A DNA stretch of 64,000 nt. It comes from Syntrophobacter sp963666995 (GTDB lineage Bacteria; Desulfobacterota; Syntrophobacteria; Syntrophobacterales; Syntrophobacteraceae). Shown here one piece after another: positions 27,630-36,801 of the stretch. The stretch covers positions 1-64,000 of the forward strand of contig OY762941.1 in the NCBI GenBank assembly GCA_963666995.1, read 5' to 3'. Within the stretch, counting starts at the first letter, position 1; the number at the start of each line of letters is the position of its first letter. Made by a program: the position numbers and the translations under genes. A model generated the notes under the pieces. That model did no database searches and was not told where the DNA came from. It saw only the letters and a list, made by a program, of their open reading frames with translations.

Positions 27630-28583
27630 TCAGAGTTTATCCCTGCCCGGCGGGCCGGGAGGGGGTGGAGGTTTAGGGAGCGTTCTGGGAAGAGTGGTCG
27701 TAGTCGTGGTCGTGGTCGTCGAAGAACTGCTCGTCGTGGTGGTCATGAGGGTGCGCACATCCGGAGGAATCACTACGGGCGGCACCGTCGCCTGACCGGT
27801 GACATTGTCGGTGGTCAGCTTTCCGGCCGGGGAGCCGGCGCCCATGCCTTGCCTGGTTTCAGCAGGAGGAACCTTGATTCCTTTCGAGACCTCTTCCACT
27901 CCCCTGATCATCTCGGCGCGTTCCGCCTGCGTTGCAAACCGCGGCGGCGTGGGCAAGTTCGACCCGCACACCTGGCTGAACATATTGGCGGTCAATATGG
28001 CCGGCTTTCCGGGGTTCTCCCTGCTGGCGGCTTGAATCACATTCTCCAGGCACAATGCTTCGACCAGTTGTTCCTTGCAGACGTTGTCCCTTGGAGATTC
28101 GGGACGCACTCGAACGATAAAGTCGGTATCACGAGTCCCGACGACCGCCGTTTGGGTCTGCACCCGAAAGCGCTTTTCCTTGTAATCCTGCAGATCCTGC
28201 ACGACAAAGCGGGCTTTCCCGGACACCATGGACAGCAGGCCCTGGCGGGTCTTTTCCGAAGGACTGTAAAGATATTCGGTGATTTCCAACGCCGTGTTCG
28301 AAGTCATCTTCACACAGCTTTCATCCAGGAACACGATTTCAACGGAGCTGTTATCCTTTGTCTGCCACTTATCCCGCAGGAAGACGGGGTCTCCCGGCTT
28401 TGCAGCCGTGGTTTGCCCTTCCCTTTCGACAAAGACCGATCCTTTCAGCTCCCCGGCTTTCCCAACCGGCTCGGATGCCGATACCGAAGCCGCACCGACC
28501 CACGCGACAGCGCACAGCAGCAGAAACAAAGCAACGCTCTTCCCAAATTGACTTTTCTTTAATAGTCGAATGTGAGTAAGCAT
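27630..28583 (-). CDS. FecR-domain protein, exported, with Thr/Pro-rich tail
   Basis: 317 residues with a signal peptide (VALFLLLCAVAWVGAASVSA). The FecR domain is at about 45-165: GELKGSVFVEREGQ, then VFLRDKWQTKDNSSVEIVF, LLSMVSGKARFVV and VGTRDTDFIV. The end is a low-complexity tract of threonine and serine followed by prolines (TTTTTTTTTLPRTLPKPPP), probably flexible and able to cross the cell wall. In the family the domain senses or transmits signals in the periplasm. Its start overlaps the end of the TPR/beta-barrel gene by 25 bases, so they are coupled. FecR next to a CHASE2-cyclase is a recurring arrangement in deltaproteobacteria and cyanobacteria. Confidence 0.85.
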   Translation of the reverse strand: MLTHIRLLKKSQFGKSVALFLLLCAVAWVGAASVSASEPVGKAGELKGSVFVEREGQTTAAKPGDPVFLRDKWQTKDNSSVEIVFLDESCVKMTSNTALEITEYLYSPSEKTRQGLLSMVSGKARFVVQDLQDYKEKRFRVQTQTAVVGTRDTDFIVRVRPESPRDNVCKEQLVEALCLENVIQAASRENPGKPAILTANMFSQVCGSNLPTPPRFATQAERAEMIRGVEEVSKGIKVPPAETRQGMGAGSPAGKLTTDNVTGQATVPPVVIPPDVRTLMTTTTSSSSTTTTTTTTTLPRTLPKPPPPPGPPGRDKL

Positions 28584-30091
28584 GTGAAAATCGTCCTTTT
28601 GTAGTTATACGGATCAAACGCTTGATTGCCTGTACCGGACACTATGTTTGAACTGTTCCATATTTCCTGAAAAAGAAAATTGAGACCCAGGTTCGAAGTG
28701 ATCGGACCTCGAACCAGGATATTGAAATCCTTCTCCTCGTCGTGCCGTTTCGTGGTGAGGCTGATCAGAGGATCGAAGTTATAGTCCCGCCAGATATACA
28801 GGCCTGAAATATCCAGAAACCACAGATCCCTCCAGAGCGGATATTGGAATCCGAGCATGGCCGCATTGCTGATATACGTACCGCGGTCTGCTTCCGTCAC
28901 ATCGTCGTAGAGCATGAAATACCCGGCTCTCAGATGCGCATTACCACCTTGCATAAGAAACATTTCCGTCACACCCACTGAATAAATTCGGTCATCCGGC
29001 GTGTTGTCGAGAAAGGAACGCCATTCGACTCCCGCTCCGATATCGGTTCTCCAGCGGTCCCCCTCCAGAATGGTAAAAGTGGGGAGTATCGACTGGATAT
29101 TCGCCTTCGAATCGTCACCTGCCCAAAAATGGCTGTACATGTATTGAATGCCTGCGAGATACGGACCGTTGTTCCACTCTGCGTATATCGCAGGGCTGGC
29201 GCCCAGCCAGCCGTTTTCCGGGTGTTCAAAGTAGGTCACCTGGTAATGATTGTATGCCGCGCCGATCTTCCAGGGATCGCTCTTGTAGACGTCGTACCGC
29301 CCGGTGACGTTGGCCACAAAGCCCGCGCTGCCCTCACCGGTGGTCCCGGTTGCAGGGTTGAATGCATTCTGGACGATGTTGCCGTCGTATTGAAAACCTG
29401 TGGCGCCCGTAATGTGCCAGGGTTTCTCGACCTTCGCCACGGTTTCAACGACCGTCAGGAGTTTTCTCAGTTCCGCGGCGGTTTCGGAAGATAACTTCAT
29501 CTTCAGCGCAGCCTGAAGCAGTGTTTTGGATTCATCGTATTTTTTCAGGTAAAATAGAGAGATGGCTTCCTGAGAGGTGGCCTGGGGAACCAGTTCCGGC
29601 TTATCGGCTTTCGCCTGCCGGAGAAAATCGATCGCCTTCGGGTAATCCTTGAGTCGCATATACACAAGACCGGTTTCGTAATCAGCCCGTCCCGGATCTA
29701 CCGGCCTTGCCTTTCGCAGCGCTTCGACGGCCGCCATCTCATTCCCTCGTATTGAGTAGACGTTGGCCAGATCGAAATAGACGTTCCTGTAATAGTCCTC
29801 GTTTTCCCGGATCAACGCCTGGAAAACGGCCTCCGCCTCGTCCAGCCGTTGCAGCCTGAAGAAGATTCCTCCGAGCAGATACTGGTATTCAAGGTTCTCG
29901 GGGTTCTCAAGTATGGCACGCTGGATCTGAACCAGCGCTTCCTGGTAATCCCCCGTCCGGAGTGCCTGGGAAGCCAGTTGAAAGGGTGCCTGGGAGGTGG
30001 ATGAATCCTGGGCTCGAGCACTCGGGAGCAATGTGATCGAAACCAGGAACATTGCGATCAGACAACTTCGCCCGAAACCATAAATTCCCAT
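28559..30091 (-). CDS. TPR protein with C-terminal outer-membrane beta-barrel
   Basis: About 510 residues from the ATG at 30091, which has AGGAGAGG just upstream; an earlier in-frame start at 30124 is less likely. A signal peptide ends at SARAQ. Residues ~30-200 are TPR repeats (ALVQIQRAILENPENLEYQYLLGGIFF). From about 225 on, alternating polar and aromatic strands (GATGFQYDGNIVQNAF, YDVYKSDPWKIGAAYNHYQ and so on), ending in a barrel-type terminal phenylalanine-x-tyrosine (LLTFDY), show a beta-barrel. It resembles TPR-barrel proteins that assemble or secrete surface lipoproteins. It heads the FecR set. Confidence 0.78.
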   Translation of the reverse strand: MGIYGFGRSCLIAMFLVSITLLPSARAQDSSTSQAPFQLASQALRTGDYQEALVQIQRAILENPENLEYQYLLGGIFFRLQRLDEAEAVFQALIRENEDYYRNVYFDLANVYSIRGNEMAAVEALRKARPVDPGRADYETGLVYMRLKDYPKAIDFLRQAKADKPELVPQATSQEAISLFYLKKYDESKTLLQAALKMKLSSETAAELRKLLTVVETVAKVEKPWHITGATGFQYDGNIVQNAFNPATGTTGEGSAGFVANVTGRYDVYKSDPWKIGAAYNHYQVTYFEHPENGWLGASPAIYAEWNNGPYLAGIQYMYSHFWAGDDSKANIQSILPTFTILEGDRWRTDIGAGVEWRSFLDNTPDDRIYSVGVTEMFLMQGGNAHLRAGYFMLYDDVTEADRGTYISNAAMLGFQYPLWRDLWFLDISGLYIWRDYNFDPLISLTTKRHDEEKDFNILVRGPITSNLGLNFLFQEIWNSSNIVSGTGNQAFDPYNYKRTIFTCLLTFDY

Positions 30092-30776
30092 GGCGCCTCT
30101 CCTGAAATCTATTGACCGTGCCACACCTTCTACGTCAGAGTGAGTAACCCGTGCCGGTGAAGCCGGCCTTCGGCACCCGGCAATGATATTGCTTTAATCC
30201 CCTCCCGGCCCCTTGGGAGAGTGCGCGGACCTCATTCCGGCGGAAGCCGGAATCCAGCGAGTCAAGGTCTTCCGGACCCCGGCTTTCGCCGGGGTGACGG
30301 CTTGGGCCACTGAGATTCTTCTTGAGTCAACAGTATTGACGGTGCCCGGAGGCTGTCAAAAACAAAATGAGACAGCCCCAAGTTCTCACATTCCGGGATA
30401 AATCACTTGAGTTTCAGCAAACAGGATGCCAATTGAGCCGAAACGTGCCCACATACCGGCTCCGTGTTTCCACTTCCATGGCATAGGTGCATAGAAACGG
30501 CATTTCCCATCGATGCTCCAGGAGCGACCGGGGACGCCAGTATATTTCTCTGTGGGGGTTCATCACATTATGAAGCACAAGGACTTTTTGGGATTTTGCT
30601 CTGAAAATAGAATGATGTCAAACGAAGAATCTCACATTGGTTTAATGTTTCCACATCGAGGGGACTCGCCGTGAATGCTTCCCCGTATCAGCGCTACAGG
30701 ACTATGGTCGATGCTCGGGGGCAGGCTCGTGTGGCTCTACAGCCGACGTATATTGCCTTATTCTTCCGGACCGAAA
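30092..30776. other. Intergenic region, about 680 bases, with REP-like repeats
   Basis: Contains two GC-rich palindromes at 30234-30295 (listed separately) and otherwise no recognised element. The FecR-set promoter must lie in the right part on the minus strand. No gene was seen. Confidence 0.4.
30234..30295. repeat. REP-like pair of palindromes
   Basis: Two short perfect palindromes lie 22 bases apart. The first is ATTCCGGC (30234-30241), loop GGAA, GCCGGAAT (30246-30253). The second is ACCCCGGC (30276-30283), loop TTTC, GCCGGGGT (30288-30295). Paired hairpins of this type are intergenic repeats in many proteobacteria. A related single unit lies at 40718-40735. Confidence 0.65.
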
Positions 30777-31673
30777 TCATTTCTGCTTTTCCATGAGGTC
30801 CGGCGACTGTCTCCCACCTTCCCCCTTGTACTCATAGAACCCTCGCCCTGTTTTCCTTCCCAGACGCCCCGCCTCCACATATCGGCGAAGGAGAGGACAG
30901 GGGCGGTACTTGGAATCGCAGAAGCCGTGGTAGAGTGTTTCCATGATGGCCAGACAGGTGTCCAGGCCGATCAGGTCCGCCAGAGCGAGGGGGCCCATGG
31001 GGTGATTCATTCCGAAGCGCATGACGGTGTCGATGTCCTCGCGTTTTCCCACTCCATGATAGAGGCAGTACACAGCCTCATTGATCATGGGCATGAGAAT
31101 TCGGTTGGCTATGAAGCCCGGGGAGTCGCTCGACTCTGCCGGAATCTTTTGGAACACAATGGACAGGTCCCAGGTCGTTTTGAACGTTTCATCCGATGTT
31201 TGCAATGCCCTTGACACTTCCACCAGCTTCATGACCGGAGCGGGATTCATGAAGTGCATGCCGATGACCTTGTCGGGTCGTTTTGTCCGCGCCGCGATCC
31301 GGCCGATCGGTATCGAAGAGGTGTTGCTGGCAAGAACAGTTCGAGCGGGGCAGACCTTGTCCAGGTCCTCGAAAATTGTGAACTTGATGGGTTCACTTTC
31401 GGTGGCCGCTTCAATCACGAAGTCCGCCTCCGCCATATCTCCCAGATCGACGCTGCTTTGAATTCGACCAAGGATCGCCCTCCGATCCCCGGCGCTCACC
31501 CTGCCCTTTTCCATGTCCCTTTCAAGGGCCGCTCCAATCTCATGAAGCCCTTTGCGGACAAATTCCTCCCTGACGTCGTTCACGATCACCCGCAGACCGC
31601 TCGTTGCGGCTACCCGCGCAATCCCCGTGCCCATCCGGCCCGCTCCGACGACGCCAAAAGTCCTTATCTCCAT
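30777..31673 (-). CDS. hbd: 3-hydroxybutyryl-CoA dehydrogenase (3-hydroxyacyl-CoA dehydrogenase family)
   Basis: 298 residues from the ATG at 31673, preceded by GGAGG; an upstream in-frame start would add 15 residues. It starts with an NAD-binding GVVGAGRMGTGIA motif; VIGMHFMNPAPVMKLVEV carries the catalytic His, and the C-terminal region has MNHPMGPLALADLIGLD. At this length it is the stand-alone dehydrogenase, not the fused FadB. It oxidises 3-hydroxybutyryl-CoA to acetoacetyl-CoA, in beta-oxidation or butyrate metabolism. It has no fatty-acid gene next to it. Confidence 0.92.
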   Translation of the reverse strand: MEIRTFGVVGAGRMGTGIARVAATSGLRVIVNDVREEFVRKGLHEIGAALERDMEKGRVSAGDRRAILGRIQSSVDLGDMAEADFVIEAATESEPIKFTIFEDLDKVCPARTVLASNTSSIPIGRIAARTKRPDKVIGMHFMNPAPVMKLVEVSRALQTSDETFKTTWDLSIVFQKIPAESSDSPGFIANRILMPMINEAVYCLYHGVGKREDIDTVMRFGMNHPMGPLALADLIGLDTCLAIMETLYHGFCDSKYRPCPLLRRYVEAGRLGRKTGRGFYEYKGEGGRQSPDLMEKQK

Positions 31674-31853
31674 TCCCTCGCCTCCTCCCTGGAACGGTAT
31701 GCGGCCACATGCATTCATCAGACCGCCGATTCATCGCACGCGCCGATCCTTGTCGCAACGCCGGCCCCGCATTTGTTCGGGCGTTATGTTAACGGCCGTC
31801 CCTGCAAGGAATGCCTCCGTGCAAAGGGTCGGGTTCGTATCGGAACTGCGGCG

Positions 31854-33290
31854 CTAACCGGCTTGGGAAGATGATGCGATCCCCGGTTCAGGAGCATCGG
31901 CCGGCAGGTAAACGACAAAGCATGATCCTTTCCCAAGTTCACTTGAGACTTCAACGGATCCCTTATGAGCCTGGACAACTGCCCTGACGAGGCTCAACCC
32001 CAACCCGAGTCCGCGCTCGGAGCGGCTCTTATCGACCCTGTAAAGCCGATCCCAAATCCTGGGGAGTTCCTGAAGAGGGATGCCCCGGCCGGTATCTTTG
32101 ATTGAAATAAAGAGGTGCTGTCCCTCCCGATGGACTTCGATCGCGATCTCTCCATCTCTGGGCGTATATTTGACGGCATTGTCCAGCAAATTTGCCAGAA
32201 CCTGCTGCAGTCTGTTTCTATCAACGTTTAAATAAAAGAGTTGAGGAGCATTGACCCGGACGGCAATATTCTTCTCTTCCGCCACATATCGATAGAGATC
32301 CGTTACGCTGTCGATAAGAGCTGAGATATTCACCTTTTGCACGTGGAGTTTCATAACGCCGGTTTCGGCTTCTGAAATATCCATAAGGGTATTCAGCATT
32401 GTGACGATACGCTCCGATTCCTCTTTGCAGTCTATCAGCGCTTCCCGTTGGTCACTCGGGCTTCCTTCGGACTGCAGAGCCATTTCGGCAATCCCCTGCA
32501 ATCTGGCCATAGGTGTGCGCAGGTCATGAGCCACATTATCCAACGCGGCCCGCATCCCGCTGATAAGGGCCTCGATTCTCCCAAGCATCCCATTGAACAA
32601 AACGACCAGATCGTCCAGTTCGTCTCTGGCGGATCCCCTTGGGACCCGGGCGTCCATCTTTCCTCCCTCAATCGAACGGACCGCCTGAATCAGGTTGCGA
32701 ATAGGCCTGAGTGTGCGAAGGGCCAGGAATGAGCCGCCTGCCAGGCCAAGCAGGATGCCGAGAATCATGATCATCACAAAGCTGTTCCCGAGAGAATTCA
32801 GGAGAGCCTGCCGATTCTTGATGCTCCTGCCAATTTGAAGAAAAGACCCATCAACGAGGCTGACCGATTTCATCTCCATCCTCTCTCTGACATCCTGCAC
32901 CCGCAGAATTGACCACTCCTCGCCCGTTCTGAGCTGCTGGTCTTCGAGGTGCTTGACATCGAGAAACATCAATGACGCAGGAATACTCAGAAAAAGGGTG
33001 TTGTTCCGTTCTCCCGCGATCCGTGCGAAAAACGGGTTTCGCCGGGATACCTCCTGTTCCCGAAGAATCTCTCTCTTCAGGGCTTCCATCCCTTCGCTCT
33101 GGTACACATTGGCATACTCCTCTGTTCTCGTCTGGATTTCGTCCCGATCACTTCGCTTCAAATAGGTAAAGACGAGATAATAAAGGAGACCGAAAAGAAT
33201 GATGGAGGAAAAGACAAAGAGGCCCGAATACCAGAATATGAGCCGAAAACCTATGGTTTTCCGAATTCGGTCAATGGACCTTAAGGACAT
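31854..33290 (-). CDS. HAMP-domain sensor histidine kinase
   Basis: About 478 residues from the ATG at 33290 (GAGGGG six bases upstream). One N-terminal membrane segment (LIFWYSGLFVFSSIILFGLLYYLVF), a periplasmic loop of ~130 residues and a second segment (VMIMILGILLGLAGGSFLAL) lead into HAMP (IRNLIQAVRSIEGG). The phospho-acceptor is in VAHDLRTPMARL; N, G1 and G2 boxes are NLLDNAVKY, DTGRGIP and GLGLGLSLV. The layout resembles CusS-type metal-stress kinases, but the signal is unknown. It overlaps the response regulator gene by 20 bases and so is coupled to it. Confidence 0.93.
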   Translation of the reverse strand: MSLRSIDRIRKTIGFRLIFWYSGLFVFSSIILFGLLYYLVFTYLKRSDRDEIQTRTEEYANVYQSEGMEALKREILREQEVSRRNPFFARIAGERNNTLFLSIPASLMFLDVKHLEDQQLRTGEEWSILRVQDVRERMEMKSVSLVDGSFLQIGRSIKNRQALLNSLGNSFVMIMILGILLGLAGGSFLALRTLRPIRNLIQAVRSIEGGKMDARVPRGSARDELDDLVVLFNGMLGRIEALISGMRAALDNVAHDLRTPMARLQGIAEMALQSEGSPSDQREALIDCKEESERIVTMLNTLMDISEAETGVMKLHVQKVNISALIDSVTDLYRYVAEEKNIAVRVNAPQLFYLNVDRNRLQQVLANLLDNAVKYTPRDGEIAIEVHREGQHLFISIKDTGRGIPLQELPRIWDRLYRVDKSRSERGLGLGLSLVRAVVQAHKGSVEVSSELGKGSCFVVYLPADAPEPGIASSSQAG

Positions 33291-33945
33291 ATCCAACCCC
33301 TCGGATAGTATGGATCATTTTCTCGTCAAAATTCCCCTCCACCTTGCCTCGCAGCCGGCAAACCAGAACGTCCACAACATTCGTCTGCGGGTCGAAGTGG
33401 TAGTCCCATACGTGTTCGAGGACCATTGTCTTGGAAACAACCCGCCCTGCATTCCGCATGAGATACTCAAGCAAGACGAACTCCCTTGGCTGCAGGGCAA
33501 TTTTACGACCCGCCCTCAGCACCTCCCGGGTGAGAAGGTCTATGGACAGATCTCCAACGGTCAAACGAGTGGATCGCACCGTACTGCCGCCTCTGCGGAT
33601 AAGTGCATGGATTCGCGCGAGGAGTTCGGAGAAGGCGAACGGCTTGGTAATATAGTCGTCACTTCCCGTCTGAAGACCCTTGACCCGATCGTCTACGGAA
33701 TGCTTTGCACTCAAAATGATTATAGGCGTGTTTATCTTTTGTGCTCGAAGTGCTTCGATAAGCCCCAGGCCATCCAGTTTCGGTAACATGATGTCGATCA
33801 CGGCCACATCGTATAGCCCTGTCGAAGCCATGTGAAGTCCATCTTCTCCATCCATCGCATGGTCCACGACAAAACCGGCCTGTTTGAGACCCATAACGAC
33901 AAAAGAAGCGATTTTGGGGTCATCCTCAACCACGAGAATGCGCAT
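33271..33945 (-). CDS. OmpR/PhoB-family response regulator
   Basis: 224 residues. The receiver domain has acidic residues VEDDPK, phospho-acceptor Asp in DVAVIDIMLPKLDGL and the Lys of ILSAKH. The C-terminal winged helix has LQPREFVLLEYLMRNAGRVVSKT and a recognition helix ending NVVDVLVCRLRGKVE. A strong ribosome binding site (GAGGAG) precedes the ATG. It is the first gene of the pair with the HAMP kinase. Target genes cannot be told; the divergent methyltransferase operon 500 bases away is one candidate. Confidence 0.95.
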   Translation of the reverse strand: MRILVVEDDPKIASFVVMGLKQAGFVVDHAMDGEDGLHMASTGLYDVAVIDIMLPKLDGLGLIEALRAQKINTPIIILSAKHSVDDRVKGLQTGSDDYITKPFAFSELLARIHALIRRGGSTVRSTRLTVGDLSIDLLTREVLRAGRKIALQPREFVLLEYLMRNAGRVVSKTMVLEHVWDYHFDPQTNVVDVLVCRLRGKVEGNFDEKMIHTIRGVGYVLKVH

Positions 33946-34457
33946 AGCACCAAATCTCCTCTAACGGTTTGCGGTTTTTCCCCAATGTACATTTTTCAAG
34001 CAGAAAAGCAAGTTTTGGGTCCATGGCGGAGCAGCGCGGCCGGGCCAAAACCGGTCGCCGTTTTCCAGGGCCGCTGCACGGTCCCGTACAAGCACATCAG
34101 CTCACGTCATTTCAAACTGGAACGCCGGTGAAATCTGCAAGTTGAGTATGACTTTCCCGTTGTACCGCCCAAACACTCCATAGGGGACGCTTAAGCAAGA
34201 GTCCATCCGTGGGCCTTTCACCAGCGGAATGCCACCCCACTCTTACAAAAATGTAATACGACGGAAAGGGACTAGTAACTTTCAAAGCCTTATAAGATAA
34301 GAGCTTGGAACACTGTGCATCGCTTCGGGAGGGCCTGCGCCGGTACCGCCGTTTGCATGACATTTTAACACAAGGCGCGTCACGCCGCTTTGGAGAGACT
34401 CCGGGCGTTACTCACATAAATGAATTATTCCAGTTTGTTGCCTTGATAAGGAGTTCC
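33946..34457. other. Intergenic region, about 510 bases, between divergent transcription units
   Basis: Separates the two-component system (leftward) from the methyltransferase (rightward). It becomes AT-richer from about 34235 on, where TTATAAGAT-like bases near 34290 may be a promoter element, though no convincing -35 partner was seen. No gene found. Confidence 0.4.
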
Positions 34458-35528
34458 ATGAAACACATAGTCGATATTTTGCCGTGCCAACGATGTGGCT
34501 CATCATTGGATCGAAATGCGAAACCTCTAAGGTGCAGCGCCTGTTCTGCAGCGATCGGGAACGGCTCCGGGATATTCACTACATGTAAAGAAAGCAGCTA
34601 CTATTGGGGCGAAATACCTCACGCCGACATGATCGAGGCTCTGTCTCTGGCAAAGGAAAAGGGATGGAAGCAAAGCATTGAGCGCCTCAGCGTCAGGCAC
34701 CCCAGGCTGCCCCAAATGGTAACGGCCGCAGACCGTGTCGACTGGTGCCGCCCCAATGGTCAAAACCGCATGGTAATACTGGACGTCGGAAGCGGGCTCG
34801 GGCAAACCAGTTTCCTGTTAGCGAAAGACCGCACGAACACCGTGGTTTCTCTCGAACTGATAAAAGAACGGGCGCAGTTTCAGGCCATTCGCAAAGAACA
34901 GGAGCAGGTCGAGAACCTGTTCGTCGTCAACGGCGACCTCCTGGACACCACATTCTATCCCAACACGTTCGACATGGTCCAGTTCGTGGGGGTCCTCGAA
35001 TGGATCGGCTTTGAGGAAAATCCGAGCAGCCCCCGCGAAGAGCAATTGCGGGCGCTGAGAAAGGTGCGAGAGATTCTAAAACCCTCCGGATTGGTATATA
35101 TCGGCATTGAAAATCGTTTCAGCCTGCATAACGTCCTGGGCGCCAAAGATCATTCCGGATTGCGCTTCACAAGCCTCATGCCAAGGAGTCTGGCCGATCT
35201 CTACATGAAGCTGCGCACACCCATTTACCGGTCAAGCCTGGCACCTCACTCTTACCGTACCTATACATACTCGGCATCAGGCTACAAGGAGCTCCTTTCA
35301 GAAGCGGGATTTTCTCAGGCGGATATCTATATGGTCCACCCGAACTACAATCATCCCAGATCCATCATCCCGCTGGATAATCGGATGATTCAGAGGTTTT
35401 TTTCCGGCTTTTACCGGCCCCGGAACAACATTAAAGACAGGATATCCACCGGTTTTTTCAGAGTATTGTCAAGGTTGGGACTTGCCGCCTTTTTTGCACC
35501 TCACTACCTCATAGTAGGGAAAAACTAA
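34458..35528 (+). CDS. SAM-dependent methyltransferase with N-terminal zinc ribbon
   Basis: About 356 residues from the ATG at 34458, preceded by AAGGAG at 5 bases' distance. The first ~40 residues carry a zinc ribbon (PCQRCG and RCSACS). The class I methyltransferase fold follows: motif I ILDVGSGLGQTSFLLA, then VVSLELI and FDMVQFVGVLEWIG. The product is cytoplasmic; the substrate is unknown. The kinase-like gene begins 3 bases after its stop, so they form an operon. Similar methyltransferases sit in polysaccharide and lipopolysaccharide clusters. Confidence 0.82.
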   Translation: MKHIVDILPCQRCGSSLDRNAKPLRCSACSAAIGNGSGIFTTCKESSYYWGEIPHADMIEALSLAKEKGWKQSIERLSVRHPRLPQMVTAADRVDWCRPNGQNRMVILDVGSGLGQTSFLLAKDRTNTVVSLELIKERAQFQAIRKEQEQVENLFVVNGDLLDTTFYPNTFDMVQFVGVLEWIGFEENPSSPREEQLRALRKVREILKPSGLVYIGIENRFSLHNVLGAKDHSGLRFTSLMPRSLADLYMKLRTPIYRSSLAPHSYRTYTYSASGYKELLSEAGFSQADIYMVHPNYNHPRSIIPLDNRMIQRFFSGFYRPRNNIKDRISTGFFRVLSRLGLAAFFAPHYLIVGKN

Positions 35529-35531
35529 ACC

Positions 35532-36602
35532 ATGCTAAACAATAGTCTCAGAGATTTCTTCGCGGAGAGAAGTGACTATTTTCATTTAACCATAAACAAT
35601 CCTGGAGATATATCCGTCACCTCCTATGCGGTTGATCAAAATGAGTACGGTACTATTAATCTTCTGATAGGTGATCTGACGGGCTATGCATATCTTTTGA
35701 CGGCGAACAGGGATGAGTCCGCAAATCTGGTTTTTATTGACGACATGCTCAGGCTCTCTGCATTGGTAAACAGTCCAAGATATAACCACCTGAAATCCAA
35801 GATTGTTACTGCCGAGATCCTCAACACTGGAACCGAGCGATATGCATGCTATAAGTATTTGCCAACTGATAACAGCCATTGGCTAATATGGAATTCTATA
35901 CTGCCGAATAATAACACAAAAAAGTTGGACGCTGTATTGGGTTTCTGCGAAGAGTTGCATGAATCCGGAAATCGTGACATTTCATTAGGGTATCAATTTG
36001 AACATATCTCGGACAGTTTCACAAAATCTTACTCTAATATTCAATCTATTATGGAAATTGCAAATTACTATATCAACAAAGTCAGGAATGAACGATGGAC
36101 AGGCATAACGACTATAGTACACAATGATCTTATTCCAATAAATATTTTGATGAATGAGGGCGTTATCCGGGTAGTTGACTGGAAATATTGGGAGGATTCT
36201 TTATCTATCTTTAATTTTTTCGAAGTGCTGATAGCTTTTGGCTCGCTTTTTACCCACAGTCGCTATAAGAGCCGTGATAATAAATTTTTACCTGCAAATT
36301 TTCGTTCTTTCTTCACTTCAGATACATCCTCAAAAAGAAGCAATTTCTTGAAACGATGTTCTGAGTATTGGGCAGGAATGGATTTTATGAATGACTATCC
36401 TTCGGAAATTGTGGAGGGCCTTTTCTTTTTTTATTTGATGAGTAAAAGCGTCTGCCAGTCCAATAAGTACAAGACACACTACGCATCGGATCTAGTCTGG
36501 TACGACCTCTTAAATGCCTTCTGTTCAGAAAGAAGCCATTTCAGAGTCTTTTGGGAGCAGATGAGATTGCCGGCATCGCATCCCTCAACCAATGCAATGT
36601 AG
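35532..36602 (+). CDS. APH/choline-kinase-fold protein, AT-rich
   Basis: 356 residues. The signature is TIVHNDLIPINILM (catalytic loop, H-N-D-x4-N) followed by VIRVVDWKYWED (metal-binding Asp), the Brenner motif of aminoglycoside phosphotransferase and choline kinases. The N-terminal lobe has FIDDMLRLSAL and an ECYKY-like Lys region that is only weakly conserved. It is visibly AT-rich (about 40% GC, against ~58% around it) and rich in Asn, Ser and Tyr, which suggests transfer from another genome. It is cotranscribed with the methyltransferase. A role in phosphorylating a surface sugar or lipid is likelier than drug resistance. Confidence 0.72.
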   Translation: MLNNSLRDFFAERSDYFHLTINNPGDISVTSYAVDQNEYGTINLLIGDLTGYAYLLTANRDESANLVFIDDMLRLSALVNSPRYNHLKSKIVTAEILNTGTERYACYKYLPTDNSHWLIWNSILPNNNTKKLDAVLGFCEELHESGNRDISLGYQFEHISDSFTKSYSNIQSIMEIANYYINKVRNERWTGITTIVHNDLIPINILMNEGVIRVVDWKYWEDSLSIFNFFEVLIAFGSLFTHSRYKSRDNKFLPANFRSFFTSDTSSKRSNFLKRCSEYWAGMDFMNDYPSEIVEGLFFFYLMSKSVCQSNKYKTHYASDLVWYDLLNAFCSERSHFRVFWEQMRLPASHPSTNAM

Positions 36603-36801
36603 CATTTCCCATAAGACCATAATCATCGCAAGGTGCGCGAATCGGCCTCGACGCGAACACCGCCGATCATGGGCACTTCACGACGGGCCGCTCGTCCCGG
36701 CTCCTGCCGGCAGGGCCTCACGCGAAACGCTCAGAGTCCTGCGCCCTTGGAAGGTTTCTGCATCCCATCCCATCGGAGCCCTGCCTTCCTGAGGTGATCT
36801 A

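Noticed and set aside
27690..27780. Repeated triplets that might suggest a tandem repeat or CRISPR-like array
   Set aside because: They are in frame within the FecR protein and code for Thr/Ser; no spacer-repeat structure.
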